Made by a program: the position numbers and the translations under genes
Shown here: piece after piece, positions 42,405-51,349 of the stretch
How the letters are laid out: every line of letters starts with the position of its first letter
How positions within the stretch are numbered: the first letter of the stretch is position 1
Notes under the pieces: model-generated
Seen by the model: only the letters and a program-made list of their open reading frames with translations
Database searches by the model: none
What the model was told of the DNA's origin: nothing
Assembly: GCA_965217605.1 (NCBI GenBank)
Contig: CBDCJB010000001.1
Coordinates: 496,001-560,000, forward strand
From: JAYYZW01 sp965217605
GTDB taxonomy: Bacteria > Pseudomonadota > Gammaproteobacteria > Ga0077536
Direction of reading: 5' to 3'
Length of the DNA: 64,000 nucleotides

Positions 42405-43150
42405 TAGGGATCCGCGTCGCTGCCGGCGAAGTGCTCGAAGTACATACTCGTGGCGCCGGCGACGCCCACGGGCATGGCCAGGAAATTGACCAAAGGAATC
42501 ATCGTCAATACGGTTATGCACCCGCCAAAGCCCAACGCCATACGCGGCGTCGAGCGCAGATCGTAGACGGCCGCCGGAAACATTCGGCCGTGGTTGCCCA
42601 GCGGGCAATCCAGGTACTCGAGGCTCAACATCCATGCACCGAATATGAACCAGAGTGGCGGCGCCGCAAATTGGAGTCCTGGGGTGAAACTGATCAAAAC
42701 GAGCGGCAGCGCACGTATCCCGATGTAGCCGAGTTTACGCAATTCCGCCCTGATCGAGCGCGCCGCGTCATCAAGCAGTCGCTCAAAGGAGAACGGCACT
42801 TCTTGCACGCCCGGATTGAGATGCCGCTCGACGGCCTCGGCAAGCATCCCGTTAAACGGGCTTGCGACGAGATTCGCGAACAACGTAAACGTGAAGAACA
42901 CGATAATCGCGGAGATCAGCCAGTAAACGACCGTCGCAATCCATTGGGCCCAAGCCCACCAGCTGCTTAGATAGGTTTCCACCAACCAGTCCAATAACAT
43001 GCCAGCGCCGACCAACGCGGTTACCAGCAGCACGGTGCTGATCAACAACGGCACGATCACGAAAGCCCGCACGCCTGGTTTGAAGATCAAGCCAATACCA
43101 CGGATTGCGTGGCGCATACCCCGCACCACGCCGGCCCTCGCACCGCTCAT
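42404..43150 (-). CDS. cysZ: CysZ-type (EI24 domain) membrane protein
   Basis: A 248-residue inner-membrane protein with an EI24/CysZ fold. Hydrophobic segments lie near residues 28-55, 66-95, 145-165 and 195-225, and the N-terminal basic amphipathic helix GMRHAIRGIGLIFKPGVRAF is typical. LASPFNGMLAEAVERHL is the family's conserved re-entrant segment. CysZ imports sulfate for cysteine synthesis. The ATG at 43150 overlaps the queF stop (ATGA), indicating coupling. Its stop is the TAG at the edge of the hairpin element. Confidence 0.83.
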   Translation of the reverse strand: MSGARAGVVRGMRHAIRGIGLIFKPGVRAFVIVPLLISTVLLVTALVGAGMLLDWLVETYLSSWWAWAQWIATVVYWLISAIIVFFTFTLFANLVASPFNGMLAEAVERHLNPGVQEVPFSFERLLDDAARSIRAELRKLGYIGIRALPLVLISFTPGLQFAAPPLWFIFGAWMLSLEYLDCPLGNHGRMFPAAVYDLRSTPRMALGFGGCITVLTMIPLVNFLAMPVGVAGATSMYFEHFAGSDADP

Positions 43151-43542
43151 GACGTCGGTAGTACGCTGTCCGCGCGCGGTTGCCACCCGTCCTGGCGGTA
43201 TTCGACGACGATCGTCGGATAAGTCCCGCCGCGCACGTTGAACGCGGCTTCAAGCCGCGCATAGCGCGGGGCGCAGGCCGCCACGACATCGTCCACTATC
43301 GTGTTGGTCACCGCTTCGTGGTAGACGCCCTCATCGCGATAGGCGGCGATGTAGAGTTTGAGCGATTTGAGCTCGACGCAGCGCGCATCCGCTATATAGT
43401 GCAGGTTCATCTCCGCGAAATCGGGCTGTCCGGTGCGCGGACACAGACAGGTGAACTCCGGTAAACGAATGCTGATCAGGTAATCACGCGCGGGGTTCGG
43501 GTTGGCGAACGTGTCGAGTTCCCGGACGGGTTTTGCAGCCAT
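43147..43542 (-). CDS. queF: NADPH-dependent 7-cyano-7-deazaguanine reductase
   Basis: A 131-residue unimodular (YkvM-type) QueF. FTCLCPRTGQPDFAEM has the thioimide-forming cysteine and the conserved aspartate. ELKSLKLYIAAYRDEGVYHE is the 'E-S-K-S-x-K-x-Y-x-x-x-x-R' family signature for NADPH binding, and HE gives the substrate-binding pair. It reduces preQ0 to preQ1 in queuosine synthesis. With cysZ and gluQ it forms a minus-strand unit, and both queF and gluQ act on queuosine. It is divergent from smc. Confidence 0.94.
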   Translation of the reverse strand: MAAKPVRELDTFANPNPARDYLISIRLPEFTCLCPRTGQPDFAEMNLHYIADARCVELKSLKLYIAAYRDEGVYHEAVTNTIVDDVVAACAPRYARLEAAFNVRGGTYPTIVVEYRQDGWQPRADSVLPTS

Positions 43543-43632
43543 GCTCGCAGTCGATCACGCTGGTCGGTGGGGCCTCACCTTAACACAAGCAACGCGCGCC
43601 AAGCGGCGCCGGATGCGGTATCCTATACGTCC

Positions 43633-46600
43633 ATGCGGATCACGCGGATCAAGCTCTCAGGCTTTAAGTCCTTCGTCGATCCCACCACGCTAACCCTGCC
43701 AGGCAACCTCACCGGCGTCGTCGGTCCGAACGGCTGCGGCAAATCCAACATCATCGACGCGCTCATCTGGGTCATGGGTGAAAGCTCGGCCAAGCATTTG
43801 CGCGGCGACTCGATGTCGGATGTCATTTTTAACGGTTCGAACACCCGCAAACCCGTTGGCCAGGCGACCGTCGAACTCACGTTCGACAACACCGATGGCG
43901 TAATCGGTGGCGAATATGCGGGATTTGGTGAGATCTCCATCAACCGCACCGTCGGCCGCGACGGCATATCGAGCTACTTCCTCAACGGCGCCCGTTGCCG
44001 GCGTAAGGACATTACCAATGTCTTCCTGGGTACGGGGATCGGCGCACGCGGTTATTCCGTTATCGAGCAGGGCATGATTTCTCGCGTGATCGAGGCCAAA
44101 CCGGAAGAGTTGCGTGCGTTCTTGGAGGAAGCGGCAGGCATTTCCAAATACAAGGAACGCCGTCGCGAGACGGAAAACCGCATGCGCCATACCAATGAGA
44201 ATATGGATCGCTTGAATGATATTCGCGAAGAACTGGCGAAACAGCTCGCACACCTGCAGCGCCAGGCACGCGCCGCGGAACGCTATCAAAAACTGAAAGC
44301 CGGCGAACGGCATTCCGAGGGCCGTCTGCTGGCGGTACGCTGGCATGCATTGGACGCCGATCGGGAGCAGTGCAAGCGCCTTGCCGAGCAACGTGCGAAC
44401 GAACTCGAAGAAAAGGTCGCTGCACTGCGCGAGACCGAAGCGCAGCAAACGAAATACCGCGAAACACAAAGCGAAGCCACGGAAAAATTCAACCAGGTCC
44501 AGACCGAGTTCTACGCCAAAAGCGCCGACATCTCACGCCTGGAACAGGCGATGAAGCACGCCGAAGAGCGTGAGCGGTCGCTCGAAAAAGATCTCACCGA
44601 CGCACGCGCCGCACTCGACGATATCTCGCGCGCCCTCGACGCCGATCTGACGCAGTTGGCCACGACCAAAGATAAGCTCGAAGAGGTGGATCCCCGGTTT
44701 GCCGAACGTCAGGCTCACGCCGCACAAAGCTCCGAAGCGGTTCGTTCGGTCGAGGCGCGAATGGATCAGTGGCAACGAGACTGGGATACGTTCAACACCG
44801 AACACACCTCGCTCGCGCAGGCCGAACACGCGCAGCAGATCCGCCTCGAGCATCTACTTGAAGACGTCGCCGACGCCGATACGCGTACTTCGTTCCTGAA
44901 TGACGAGGCTTCGCGCAATGACACCGCGGATCTGACGGCGCAACTGGACAAGCTGCGCGCCGAATTAGAGCACACCGAGGACCAGCGTGGGCGCGTAGCT
45001 GCGGAGCGCAACGCGTTGCGTGCGAATCTGTCCCAGAGCCGCGGCGCGGCACAAGTGCTCGGGACCGCGCTGCACGAACACCAGGCGATATTGGAAGAAC
45101 AGCGTGGGCGCCTCGCATCTTTGAAAGCCTCGCAGGAAGCGGCCTACGGTGGCGATCAGGAAAAAATCGAGGCCTGGTTTGCCACGCTGGGGATATCGGA
45201 GTTGCCGCGTCTCGCCGAATACGTGGATATCGACAACGGGTGGGAGCGCGCGCTCGAAGCGGCGCTGCGCATTCCGCTGGGTGCGATCTGCGGACCGAAT
45301 CTCGTTGGCCGCCTCCGCGGTAGCGGCAGCGGGCCGGCAAACTCGGCGCCCGTCGCCGTCATCGAGTCTAACGGCGCCGCCGCGACCGAAGCGACGGACG
45401 CAGCGGATACGCTGGCCGCTAAAGTGAGAAGCCCGATCGACCTCGGCCCGTTGCTACAGGGTGTCTTCACCGCAGATAACGAGGCGGAGGCGCAGGCGCT
45501 CACACAACGGATCGCCCCGCATGAGATCGTCGTCCTGCCCGACGGCAGGCTGTTTGGCCATAATTGGATGCAGCTTCCGAGCAGCGGTGAAGCGTCCGAA
45601 GGCATCTTGACGCGTGAACGGTTGATTGCCCAAGCGTCTGCGCGGCTCGAGAAGCACGACGCGGATACCGCGAATTTAAGAATCCAATGCGAGTCCGCGC
45701 AGTCTCATCTAAAAGAACTGGAACAGCGCGAACACGAATTGGGCGCAAATCTGGAGCTCGCCGACCAGCAAATCAGCGAACGACGCAGTGTCGTCATCCA
45801 GCTCGAAGCGGAATTCGAGCGTCGATGCGCGCGCGCGTCCGACGTCGCGAGCGAGCTCGAAAGGCTGGCCCAACAATCCGCCGATGATGGCGAATCGATC
45901 GAGCGGCTCGAGCGCGACCGCAGGCAGGCGAACGCCGCGTTGTCGACCCACGCAAATCGGCGCGAAGAACTTAGCCGAGTGCGCGTACAAGTGCAGCGTG
46001 AGTTGGATACGTCCAGGCACCGTTGGCGTGAAGAACGCGAGTTGACGCACAAACTCGAACTCGAGCTCGAAAGTCTAAAGACGAACCAGGCTACGCTGCT
46101 CGGTGCGGTCGACCGCAACCGCACGGCGAAAGATCAAACGACCGCGCGATGCAGGGAAATCGAGCTTGCGTTCGCGTCGACGCGAACGCCACGCTCGGAA
46201 ATGCGCGAACAACTCGAGCACGCCCTGGCCAAGCGGCTCGACGCGGAGACCCGTCTAAGCGCCGCGCGCCTTAATTTAGGGGCCTTGGACGACGAGCTGC
46301 AACAGTCCGCGGCACAACGTGCGGAAATAGAACAGGCCATCGCCGAACGTCAGCGGCGGCTCGAGCAGGTGCGGCTCGATCATCGTGCACTCGAAGTTCG
46401 ACTGCAGGAATTGATGGACCGATTCACCAACACCGATCAGGAATTCGGCGAAATTTCATCGACCCTGACCGACGAAGACAGCGAGGAAAGCGTTCAACAC
46501 GAAGTCGAGCGTGCGGCAAATCGAATCGCGCGTCTCGGCCCCATCAATCTCGCCGCCATCGATGAATATACGCAACTATCAGAGCGCAAAACCTATCTCG

Positions 46601-47151
46601 ACAAGCAGCATGAAGATCTAACCGAAGCGCTGGAGACGCTGAAGGATGCGATCCGCAAGATTGACCGCGAAACCCGCACCCGATTCAAGGAGACCTTCGA
46701 TCAGGTCAATAACGGTCTACAAACGATGTTCCCCATATTGTTCGGCGGGGGCCATGCCTATCTGGAAATGACCGGCGACGATCTACTGGAGACGGGCGTA
46801 ACAGTCATGGCCCGTCCGCCGGGCAAACGCAACAGCAACATTCATTTACTGTCCGGCGGCGAAAAGGCGCTCACGGCGCTCGCGTTCGTATTTTCTATTT
46901 TCGAGCTCAATCCGGCGCCTTTTTGCTTGCTGGACGAAGTCGACGCGCCGCTCGATGACGCCAATATCGGGCGTCTGACCGACATGTTGGTTGAGATGTC
47001 GAAAGCGGTTCAATTTTTATTCGTCACCCACAACAAGATCACGATGGAAATTGCCGAACAGTTAATTGGCGTCACGATGCAGGAGGCAGGCGTATCGAGG
47101 CTCGTATCGGTGAACATGAAAGAGGCTGTCGAACTGGCGGCGACCGCCTGA
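43633..47151 (+). CDS. smc: chromosome segregation ATPase SMC
   Basis: A 1172-residue SMC protein. The Walker A loop GPNGCGKSNIIDA is at about residues 32-44. Two long coiled coils (about 170-500 and 670-1000) flank a hinge near 520-640 (GDQEKIEAWFATLG onward). The C-terminal ATPase half has the signature LLSGGEKALTALAF and Walker B FCLLDEVDAPLDD. It condenses and segregates the chromosome. The ATG at 43633 is the family start (MRITRIKLSGFKSFVD). zipA and ligA follow in the conserved gammaproteobacterial order. Confidence 0.96.
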   Translation: MRITRIKLSGFKSFVDPTTLTLPGNLTGVVGPNGCGKSNIIDALIWVMGESSAKHLRGDSMSDVIFNGSNTRKPVGQATVELTFDNTDGVIGGEYAGFGEISINRTVGRDGISSYFLNGARCRRKDITNVFLGTGIGARGYSVIEQGMISRVIEAKPEELRAFLEEAAGISKYKERRRETENRMRHTNENMDRLNDIREELAKQLAHLQRQARAAERYQKLKAGERHSEGRLLAVRWHALDADREQCKRLAEQRANELEEKVAALRETEAQQTKYRETQSEATEKFNQVQTEFYAKSADISRLEQAMKHAEERERSLEKDLTDARAALDDISRALDADLTQLATTKDKLEEVDPRFAERQAHAAQSSEAVRSVEARMDQWQRDWDTFNTEHTSLAQAEHAQQIRLEHLLEDVADADTRTSFLNDEASRNDTADLTAQLDKLRAELEHTEDQRGRVAAERNALRANLSQSRGAAQVLGTALHEHQAILEEQRGRLASLKASQEAAYGGDQEKIEAWFATLGISELPRLAEYVDIDNGWERALEAALRIPLGAICGPNLVGRLRGSGSGPANSAPVAVIESNGAAATEATDAADTLAAKVRSPIDLGPLLQGVFTADNEAEAQALTQRIAPHEIVVLPDGRLFGHNWMQLPSSGEASEGILTRERLIAQASARLEKHDADTANLRIQCESAQSHLKELEQREHELGANLELADQQISERRSVVIQLEAEFERRCARASDVASELERLAQQSADDGESIERLERDRRQANAALSTHANRREELSRVRVQVQRELDTSRHRWREERELTHKLELELESLKTNQATLLGAVDRNRTAKDQTTARCREIELAFASTRTPRSEMREQLEHALAKRLDAETRLSAARLNLGALDDELQQSAAQRAEIEQAIAERQRRLEQVRLDHRALEVRLQELMDRFTNTDQEFGEISSTLTDEDSEESVQHEVERAANRIARLGPINLAAIDEYTQLSERKTYLDKQHEDLTEALETLKDAIRKIDRETRTRFKETFDQVNNGLQTMFPILFGGGHAYLEMTGDDLLETGVTVMARPPGKRNSNIHLLSGGEKALTALAFVFSIFELNPAPFCLLDEVDAPLDDANIGRLTDMLVEMSKAVQFLFVTHNKITMEIAEQLIGVTMQEAGVSRLVSVNMKEAVELAATA

Positions 47152-47188
47152 TCATGCCCTAAACGCCACGCTCAGCCGCACTTCGTCG

Positions 47189-48025
47189 ATGTCGCTTCGC
47201 ACCGTACTGATCATCGTAGGCGTCTTAATCGTTATCGCCGTCTACCTGCTCAGTGCGCTGAAACGCCGCCGCGAATCAAAGTTGCGTTTCGACCGCCGCT
47301 TTTCGAGACTGGACATCCCCGACGTGATCCTCGATCACGATGAAGAAGACGACGTCGACTCGATCGCGAGCCAACCGTTCGCCCCCGAACTGCCGGACGA
47401 TGTCGTGTTGCCGCCCGAAGAGCAGATCATCGATGAATTACCGGCGGTGCGGAACGACGCCATTGACGTCGACGAGCCGGGCAACGAACGACTAGGCACC
47501 GATCAAATGGACCTCTTTATAGGCAACCGAGGCCCTACTCCGAATCTCGATGAGATTGCGGTCCCGGCGGGAGGCGCCTATGACGCGGGGTCGGAGCAGG
47601 TCGATAACGGGCTCGTCACACTCTACGTTCGGGCGCGCGAGGGGCAGCAATTCTCGGGCACGGATCTGGTCAAAGCCTTGAACGGCGTCGGCATGCGCTA
47701 TGGGGATATGGCGATCTTTCATCATTTCGGTGCCGGGGAACTCGTGTGCGACGTGCCCGTATTCAGTGCTGCGAACATGTTCGAGCCGGGTCACTTCAAT
47801 CTGGGCAAGATCGAGGCGTTCCGGACTTCGGGCCTGGCGCTGTTCATGCAGTTACCCGGACCACTCGATGGACCGGTCGCATTTGAATTACTCTTGAATA
47901 CCGCACAGCGACTCGCAACGCTCACCGGCGGGGAATTATTTTTCGATCCGCGGTCGGAACTCGATCCCGAAAGTATCGCCCACTTGCGTAACCGCGCCGG
48001 GCAATACGGTGATGTCCGATCCTGA
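47189..48025 (+). CDS. zipA: cell division protein ZipA
   Basis: A 278-residue protein. An N-terminal membrane anchor (residues 4-23) is followed by a basic stop-transfer (KRRRESKLRF), then an acidic, proline-containing linker (about 45-130), and a C-terminal FtsZ-binding domain starting at GLVTLYVRAREGQQFSG. MRYGDMAIFHHF and KIEAFRTSGLALFMQLPG are core strands of that domain. ZipA tethers FtsZ to the membrane. Its end overlaps the ligA start by 14 bases. Confidence 0.94.
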   Translation: MSLRTVLIIVGVLIVIAVYLLSALKRRRESKLRFDRRFSRLDIPDVILDHDEEDDVDSIASQPFAPELPDDVVLPPEEQIIDELPAVRNDAIDVDEPGNERLGTDQMDLFIGNRGPTPNLDEIAVPAGGAYDAGSEQVDNGLVTLYVRAREGQQFSGTDLVKALNGVGMRYGDMAIFHHFGAGELVCDVPVFSAANMFEPGHFNLGKIEAFRTSGLALFMQLPGPLDGPVAFELLLNTAQRLATLTGGELFFDPRSELDPESIAHLRNRAGQYGDVRS

Positions 48026-50009
48026 TCCGATAGCCGAGCGCGTTCGCCATCTGCGCGCCGAACTCGATCGTTTTAATCATCACTACTACGTACTCGACGA
48101 TCCCATAGTTCCAGACGCCGACTACGACGTGCTCTTGCGCGAACTCGAGCAGATCGAAGCGCAACATCCGAATCTCATCGACCCTAGCTCGCCGACTCAG
48201 CGGATCGGCGCGACACCGTCGATAAAGTTCGAGTCGGTCGAACACTTGAGCCCGATGTTGTCGCTGGCAAACGCCTTTGACGCTGAGGAATTTGGCGATT
48301 TTTATCGCCGCCTATGTGATTTGCTGGAAGCCGCAGAGATCGAATTCGTCGCAGAGACCAAACTGGACGGGTTGGCCATCAACCTCGTGTACGAAGACGG
48401 GGTTTTAACCAGGGCAGCGACGCGCGGCGACGGTACGACCGGAGAAGACGTGACGGCAAATGCGCGTACGATCCGCTCGGTACCCTTGCGCCTGACACAG
48501 GCTGATCCGCCGCGCCGGATCGAGATCCGCGGGGAAATCTACCTCGATAAGCAGGGCTTCGATGCATTGAACCGGGCCCAGGAACGAGACGGGCTCAAGA
48601 CCTATGCCAATCCGAGGAATGCAGCGGCAGGCAGCTTGCGGCAACTCGATTCGCGTATCACGGCAACACGCCCACTCAGCATTTATTGTTACGGAATCGG
48701 GCACTTCGAAGGCCGGGCACGGCCCACGACCCAACGTGAGCTATTGGATGAACTGCGCGACGCGGGCCTGCGCGTATCCTCCGAAACGCGTCTCGTGAAG
48801 GGCGTCGACGGCTGCCTCGGGTACTACGCATCGATCGGTGAACGCCGCGAACAGCTCGCCTATGAAATCGACGGCGTCGTCTTTAAAGTCAATTCATTCG
48901 CCGAGCAACGCACGCTGGGCTCGGTATCGCGCGCGCCGCGCTGGGCGATCGCGTTCAAGTATCCACCGGATCAACGCATGACCCGGGTCGTCGATATCGG
49001 GGTGCAGGTGGGCCGGACCGGCGCACTGACACCGGTGGCCCGCCTCGAACCCGTGTCCGTTGGCGGCGTCACGATCACCAACGCAACCCTGCACAACGCC
49101 GATGAAATCAAGCGCAAGGACGTCCGTGTAGGTGATACGGTGGTCGTGCGCCGCGCCGGCGACGTCATCCCGGAAGTCGTACGCGTCGTTACTGAAAAGC
49201 GCCCGGCCGGCACGAAGCCCTACGTGCTCCCGGACAGTGTCCCGGCGCAAGCCGAGGCGCGCCGTGTTCAAGAGATCATGCATTTCGCTTCGCGGCGCGC
49301 CCTGGATATCGAGGGCCTCGGCGCAAAACTGATCGAACAACTCGTAGACGCGGGACTCGTCGGTCATCCCGCCGATCTTTATGGACTCGACATCGCGACC
49401 TTGTCCGAGCTGGAACGCATGGGCGAAAAATCCGCCGAAAATCTCGTCGCGGCGCTCGAGCAAAGCAAGCAGACGTCCCTCCAACGCTTCATCTATGCGC
49501 TCGGGATCCCCGAGGTCGGCGAGGCGACCGCGAACAATCTCGTCACGGCCTTGGGTACGCTGGAGCGGATCAGGGCAGCCGCCGAAGAAGAACTCCAATC
49601 GATCGACGATATCGGGCCCGTGGTCGCGGCGAATATCGTTGCGTGGTTCGCGCGAAAATCGAATGTCGACTTGATCGAGGCGCTGAAAAAACACGGCTTG
49701 AAATGGCCGGAGCGAACGCCCGCCACGGCCGCACCGCAGGGCTTGAACGGTTTTACATTCGTGCTTACCGGCACGCTCGAGAGCATGTCCCGCGACGAGG
49801 CACGCGAGCGCCTGCTGGACCTCGGTGCACGCGTAACGGGATCGGTTTCGAAGAAAACCCATATCGTCGTTGCCGGAAACGACCCCGGGAGTAAAGTCGA
49901 CAAAGCGGTCACGCTCGGCGTCGCGGTGCTCGACGAGACCGCATTCCTCGAAGTTTTGGAAGACCCGGCGCGGATCAGCCGTTGGATTGAAGCGCCGGAG
50001 CCGGGCTAG
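48012..50009 (+). CDS. ligA: NAD-dependent DNA ligase lacking the zinc-finger cysteines
   Basis: A 665-residue LigA. Domain Ia (HHYYVLDDPIVPDADYD) precedes the adenylation site ETKLDGLAINL (Lys-x-Asp-Gly). The OB fold includes GVQVGRTGALTPVARLEPV, and the helix-hairpin-helix repeats and a C-terminal BRCT domain (GFTFVLTGTLESMSRDEA) follow. The four-cysteine zinc finger normally found between 'RP' and 'HFASRRA' is absent. The sequence goes from RPAGTKPYVLPDSVPAQ straight to EARRVQEIMHF, about 22 residues shorter than E. coli LigA and without cysteine. The stop TAG coincides with the TA of hairpin element copy C. ATG 48012 is chosen over GTG 48009. Confidence 0.94.
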   Translation: MSDPDPIAERVRHLRAELDRFNHHYYVLDDPIVPDADYDVLLRELEQIEAQHPNLIDPSSPTQRIGATPSIKFESVEHLSPMLSLANAFDAEEFGDFYRRLCDLLEAAEIEFVAETKLDGLAINLVYEDGVLTRAATRGDGTTGEDVTANARTIRSVPLRLTQADPPRRIEIRGEIYLDKQGFDALNRAQERDGLKTYANPRNAAAGSLRQLDSRITATRPLSIYCYGIGHFEGRARPTTQRELLDELRDAGLRVSSETRLVKGVDGCLGYYASIGERREQLAYEIDGVVFKVNSFAEQRTLGSVSRAPRWAIAFKYPPDQRMTRVVDIGVQVGRTGALTPVARLEPVSVGGVTITNATLHNADEIKRKDVRVGDTVVVRRAGDVIPEVVRVVTEKRPAGTKPYVLPDSVPAQAEARRVQEIMHFASRRALDIEGLGAKLIEQLVDAGLVGHPADLYGLDIATLSELERMGEKSAENLVAALEQSKQTSLQRFIYALGIPEVGEATANNLVTALGTLERIRAAAEEELQSIDDIGPVVAANIVAWFARKSNVDLIEALKKHGLKWPERTPATAAPQGLNGFTFVLTGTLESMSRDEARERLLDLGARVTGSVSKKTHIVVAGNDPGSKVDKAVTLGVAVLDETAFLEVLEDPARISRWIEAPEPG

Positions 50010-50167
50010 TGCCCTGTCCCATGAGAAAGTTTTATAAGTCGCGACGGATTTTTCGTTGCTGGCAAGGCGCGACGACGCCGTGTAGCGGGCTCTACACAAG
50101 GAGGAGCAACGCCGCCAGCGGCGAAAAAGGCCAGCGAATTATGAAACTTTTTCATGGGACAGGGCAC
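50009..50167. mobile_element. 159-bp TA-flanked hairpin element, copy C
   Basis: A 159-bp element with ends GTGCCCTGTCCCATGA and its inverse, flanked by TA at 50007-50008 and 50168-50169. Its core is inverted relative to copies A and B (CTGGCAAGGCGCGACGACGC, then TGTAGCGGGCTCTACA). The left TA belongs to the ligA stop codon. The right end encodes the last ten residues of the diguanylate cyclase on the minus strand. Confidence 0.78.
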
Positions 50168-51104
50168 TAATGTCGGCGATGACCACCTGGTTGCGGCCCT
50201 GGCGCTTGGCCGCGAGCAGCATGTCGTCCGCGCGCTGCAACAGGTCTATCTCGGATTCGCCCGGCAGATAATGCGCGATGCCGATACTGACCGTGACTTC
50301 CGTCTGGATGGGAACGGCTTCGACCGTCATGGATTCGATGTCGGCGCGTATGCGATCGGCCAACAGTTCGGCGCCCGCGCCGGCCGTACTCGGCAGCACG
50401 ACCACGAATTCTTCACCACCATACCGGAATACACCATCACTCGTTCGCGTGCAGTTCACGATGCGTCTGGCGACATGGGTGAGCACGATATCTCCGACGA
50501 TATGCCCGTAATCATCGTTAACGGCTTTAAATCGATCGATGTCGATCATGAGTATTGCAAGCGGTGTGCCCTGCCGTTGCGCGAGTGAGATTTGATGACT
50601 GATATGCGCGCTCATGCTCGCGCGATTACTGACGCCTGTAAGTGGATCCTTGAGCGCAATCCGCAACGCGCGTTCGTATTGCAGTGCGTTCCTGAGGGGA
50701 TAGATCAGCAAACACATCAGCACTTCCAGTATTTCGAGTTGTTCTTCTGACAAGACATCGTGACGTGAGAAGCTAATCTCTCCCAGAAATTTACCGACCA
50801 GGTTTAATTCGTAACTGTAGCGGTTTAACCCGCGTGCACCGTCGTCGACCGCCAGCTTGGAGGTGCCGTGTCTATACCGCACCGACACCCCGGGCACGAT
50901 GTTCCGAATCTCGCACGCGAAACTCTTGATGACATCGCGCACATGCAGGCTCGTCTGGAGCGCCGTGCTGATGCGGAGCTTTACCGAGTCGGATATCTTG
51001 TGGCCGGACTCCGCGGCATCGCCGGTAAACGGCAGCAGTCCACGCGCGAATCGGTCGCGGTGGCACAGTGCTGCGTCGCTGATGGGCTTTACACGGGTAT
51101 TCAT
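50139..51104 (-). CDS. diguanylate cyclase (GGDEF domain)
   Basis: A 321-residue protein. An N-terminal GAF-like sensory region (about residues 40-145, LHVRDVIKSFACEIRN to ALQYERALR) is joined to a GGDEF domain. The active site is RYGGEEFVVVLP. An inhibitory RxxD site (RTSD) lies five residues before it, so product feedback by cyclic di-GMP is expected. DPLTGVSNRASM starts the domain, and MIDIDRFKAVND supplies the metal aspartate. The final ten residues (SALSHEKVS region) and the stop come from hairpin element copy C, showing that the natural C-terminus was replaced. Confidence 0.9.
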   Translation of the reverse strand: MNTRVKPISDAALCHRDRFARGLLPFTGDAAESGHKISDSVKLRISTALQTSLHVRDVIKSFACEIRNIVPGVSVRYRHGTSKLAVDDGARGLNRYSYELNLVGKFLGEISFSRHDVLSEEQLEILEVLMCLLIYPLRNALQYERALRIALKDPLTGVSNRASMSAHISHQISLAQRQGTPLAILMIDIDRFKAVNDDYGHIVGDIVLTHVARRIVNCTRTSDGVFRYGGEEFVVVLPSTAGAGAELLADRIRADIESMTVEAVPIQTEVTVSIGIAHYLPGESEIDLLQRADDMLLAAKRQGRNQVVIADISALSHEKVS

Positions 51105-51240
51105 CGTGCGGCTCGCGCCGGTCCTGTCAAATCTACACCGTGCAAACGATGCTATTTTCGTGCCAAATCAGCCCATTGGGACGCAAACCCGGATCGGACA
51201 TTAATATTTAAGTCATTGTTTTTACGAAATAACCGCATCT

Positions 51241-51297
51241 CGCCGCGCCGCATTATTAAACGCGCGGCGCACGACCCGCGCGTCAAACTTTTGACGC
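51241..51297. terminator. two perfect inverted repeats downstream of the SDR gene
   Basis: In the 245-bp gap between the SDR stop and the cyclase start (both minus strand) are CGCCGCGC-N13-GCGCGGCG (51241-51269) and GCGTCAAA-CT-TTTGACGC (51280-51297). Either could form a hairpin ending the nadB/SDR transcript, or be an operator for the cyclase. No clear U-tract follows, so the type is uncertain. Confidence 0.35.
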
Positions 51298-51349
51298 AGT
51301 ATCGCCCGGAATCGCGGCAATACCTGCCGCGTTCGGATCGATCGTGCCG

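Noticed and set aside
47900..50100. Separate hypothetical genes antisense to ligA
   Set aside because: Open antisense frames here are His/Arg-rich with no motifs; ligA occupies the whole interval.
14552..50167. CRISPR array or tRNA-like genes in the repeated hairpin sequences
   Set aside because: The copies are scattered singly, tens of kilobases apart, with no spacers, and do not fold to a cloverleaf with an acceptor CCA.
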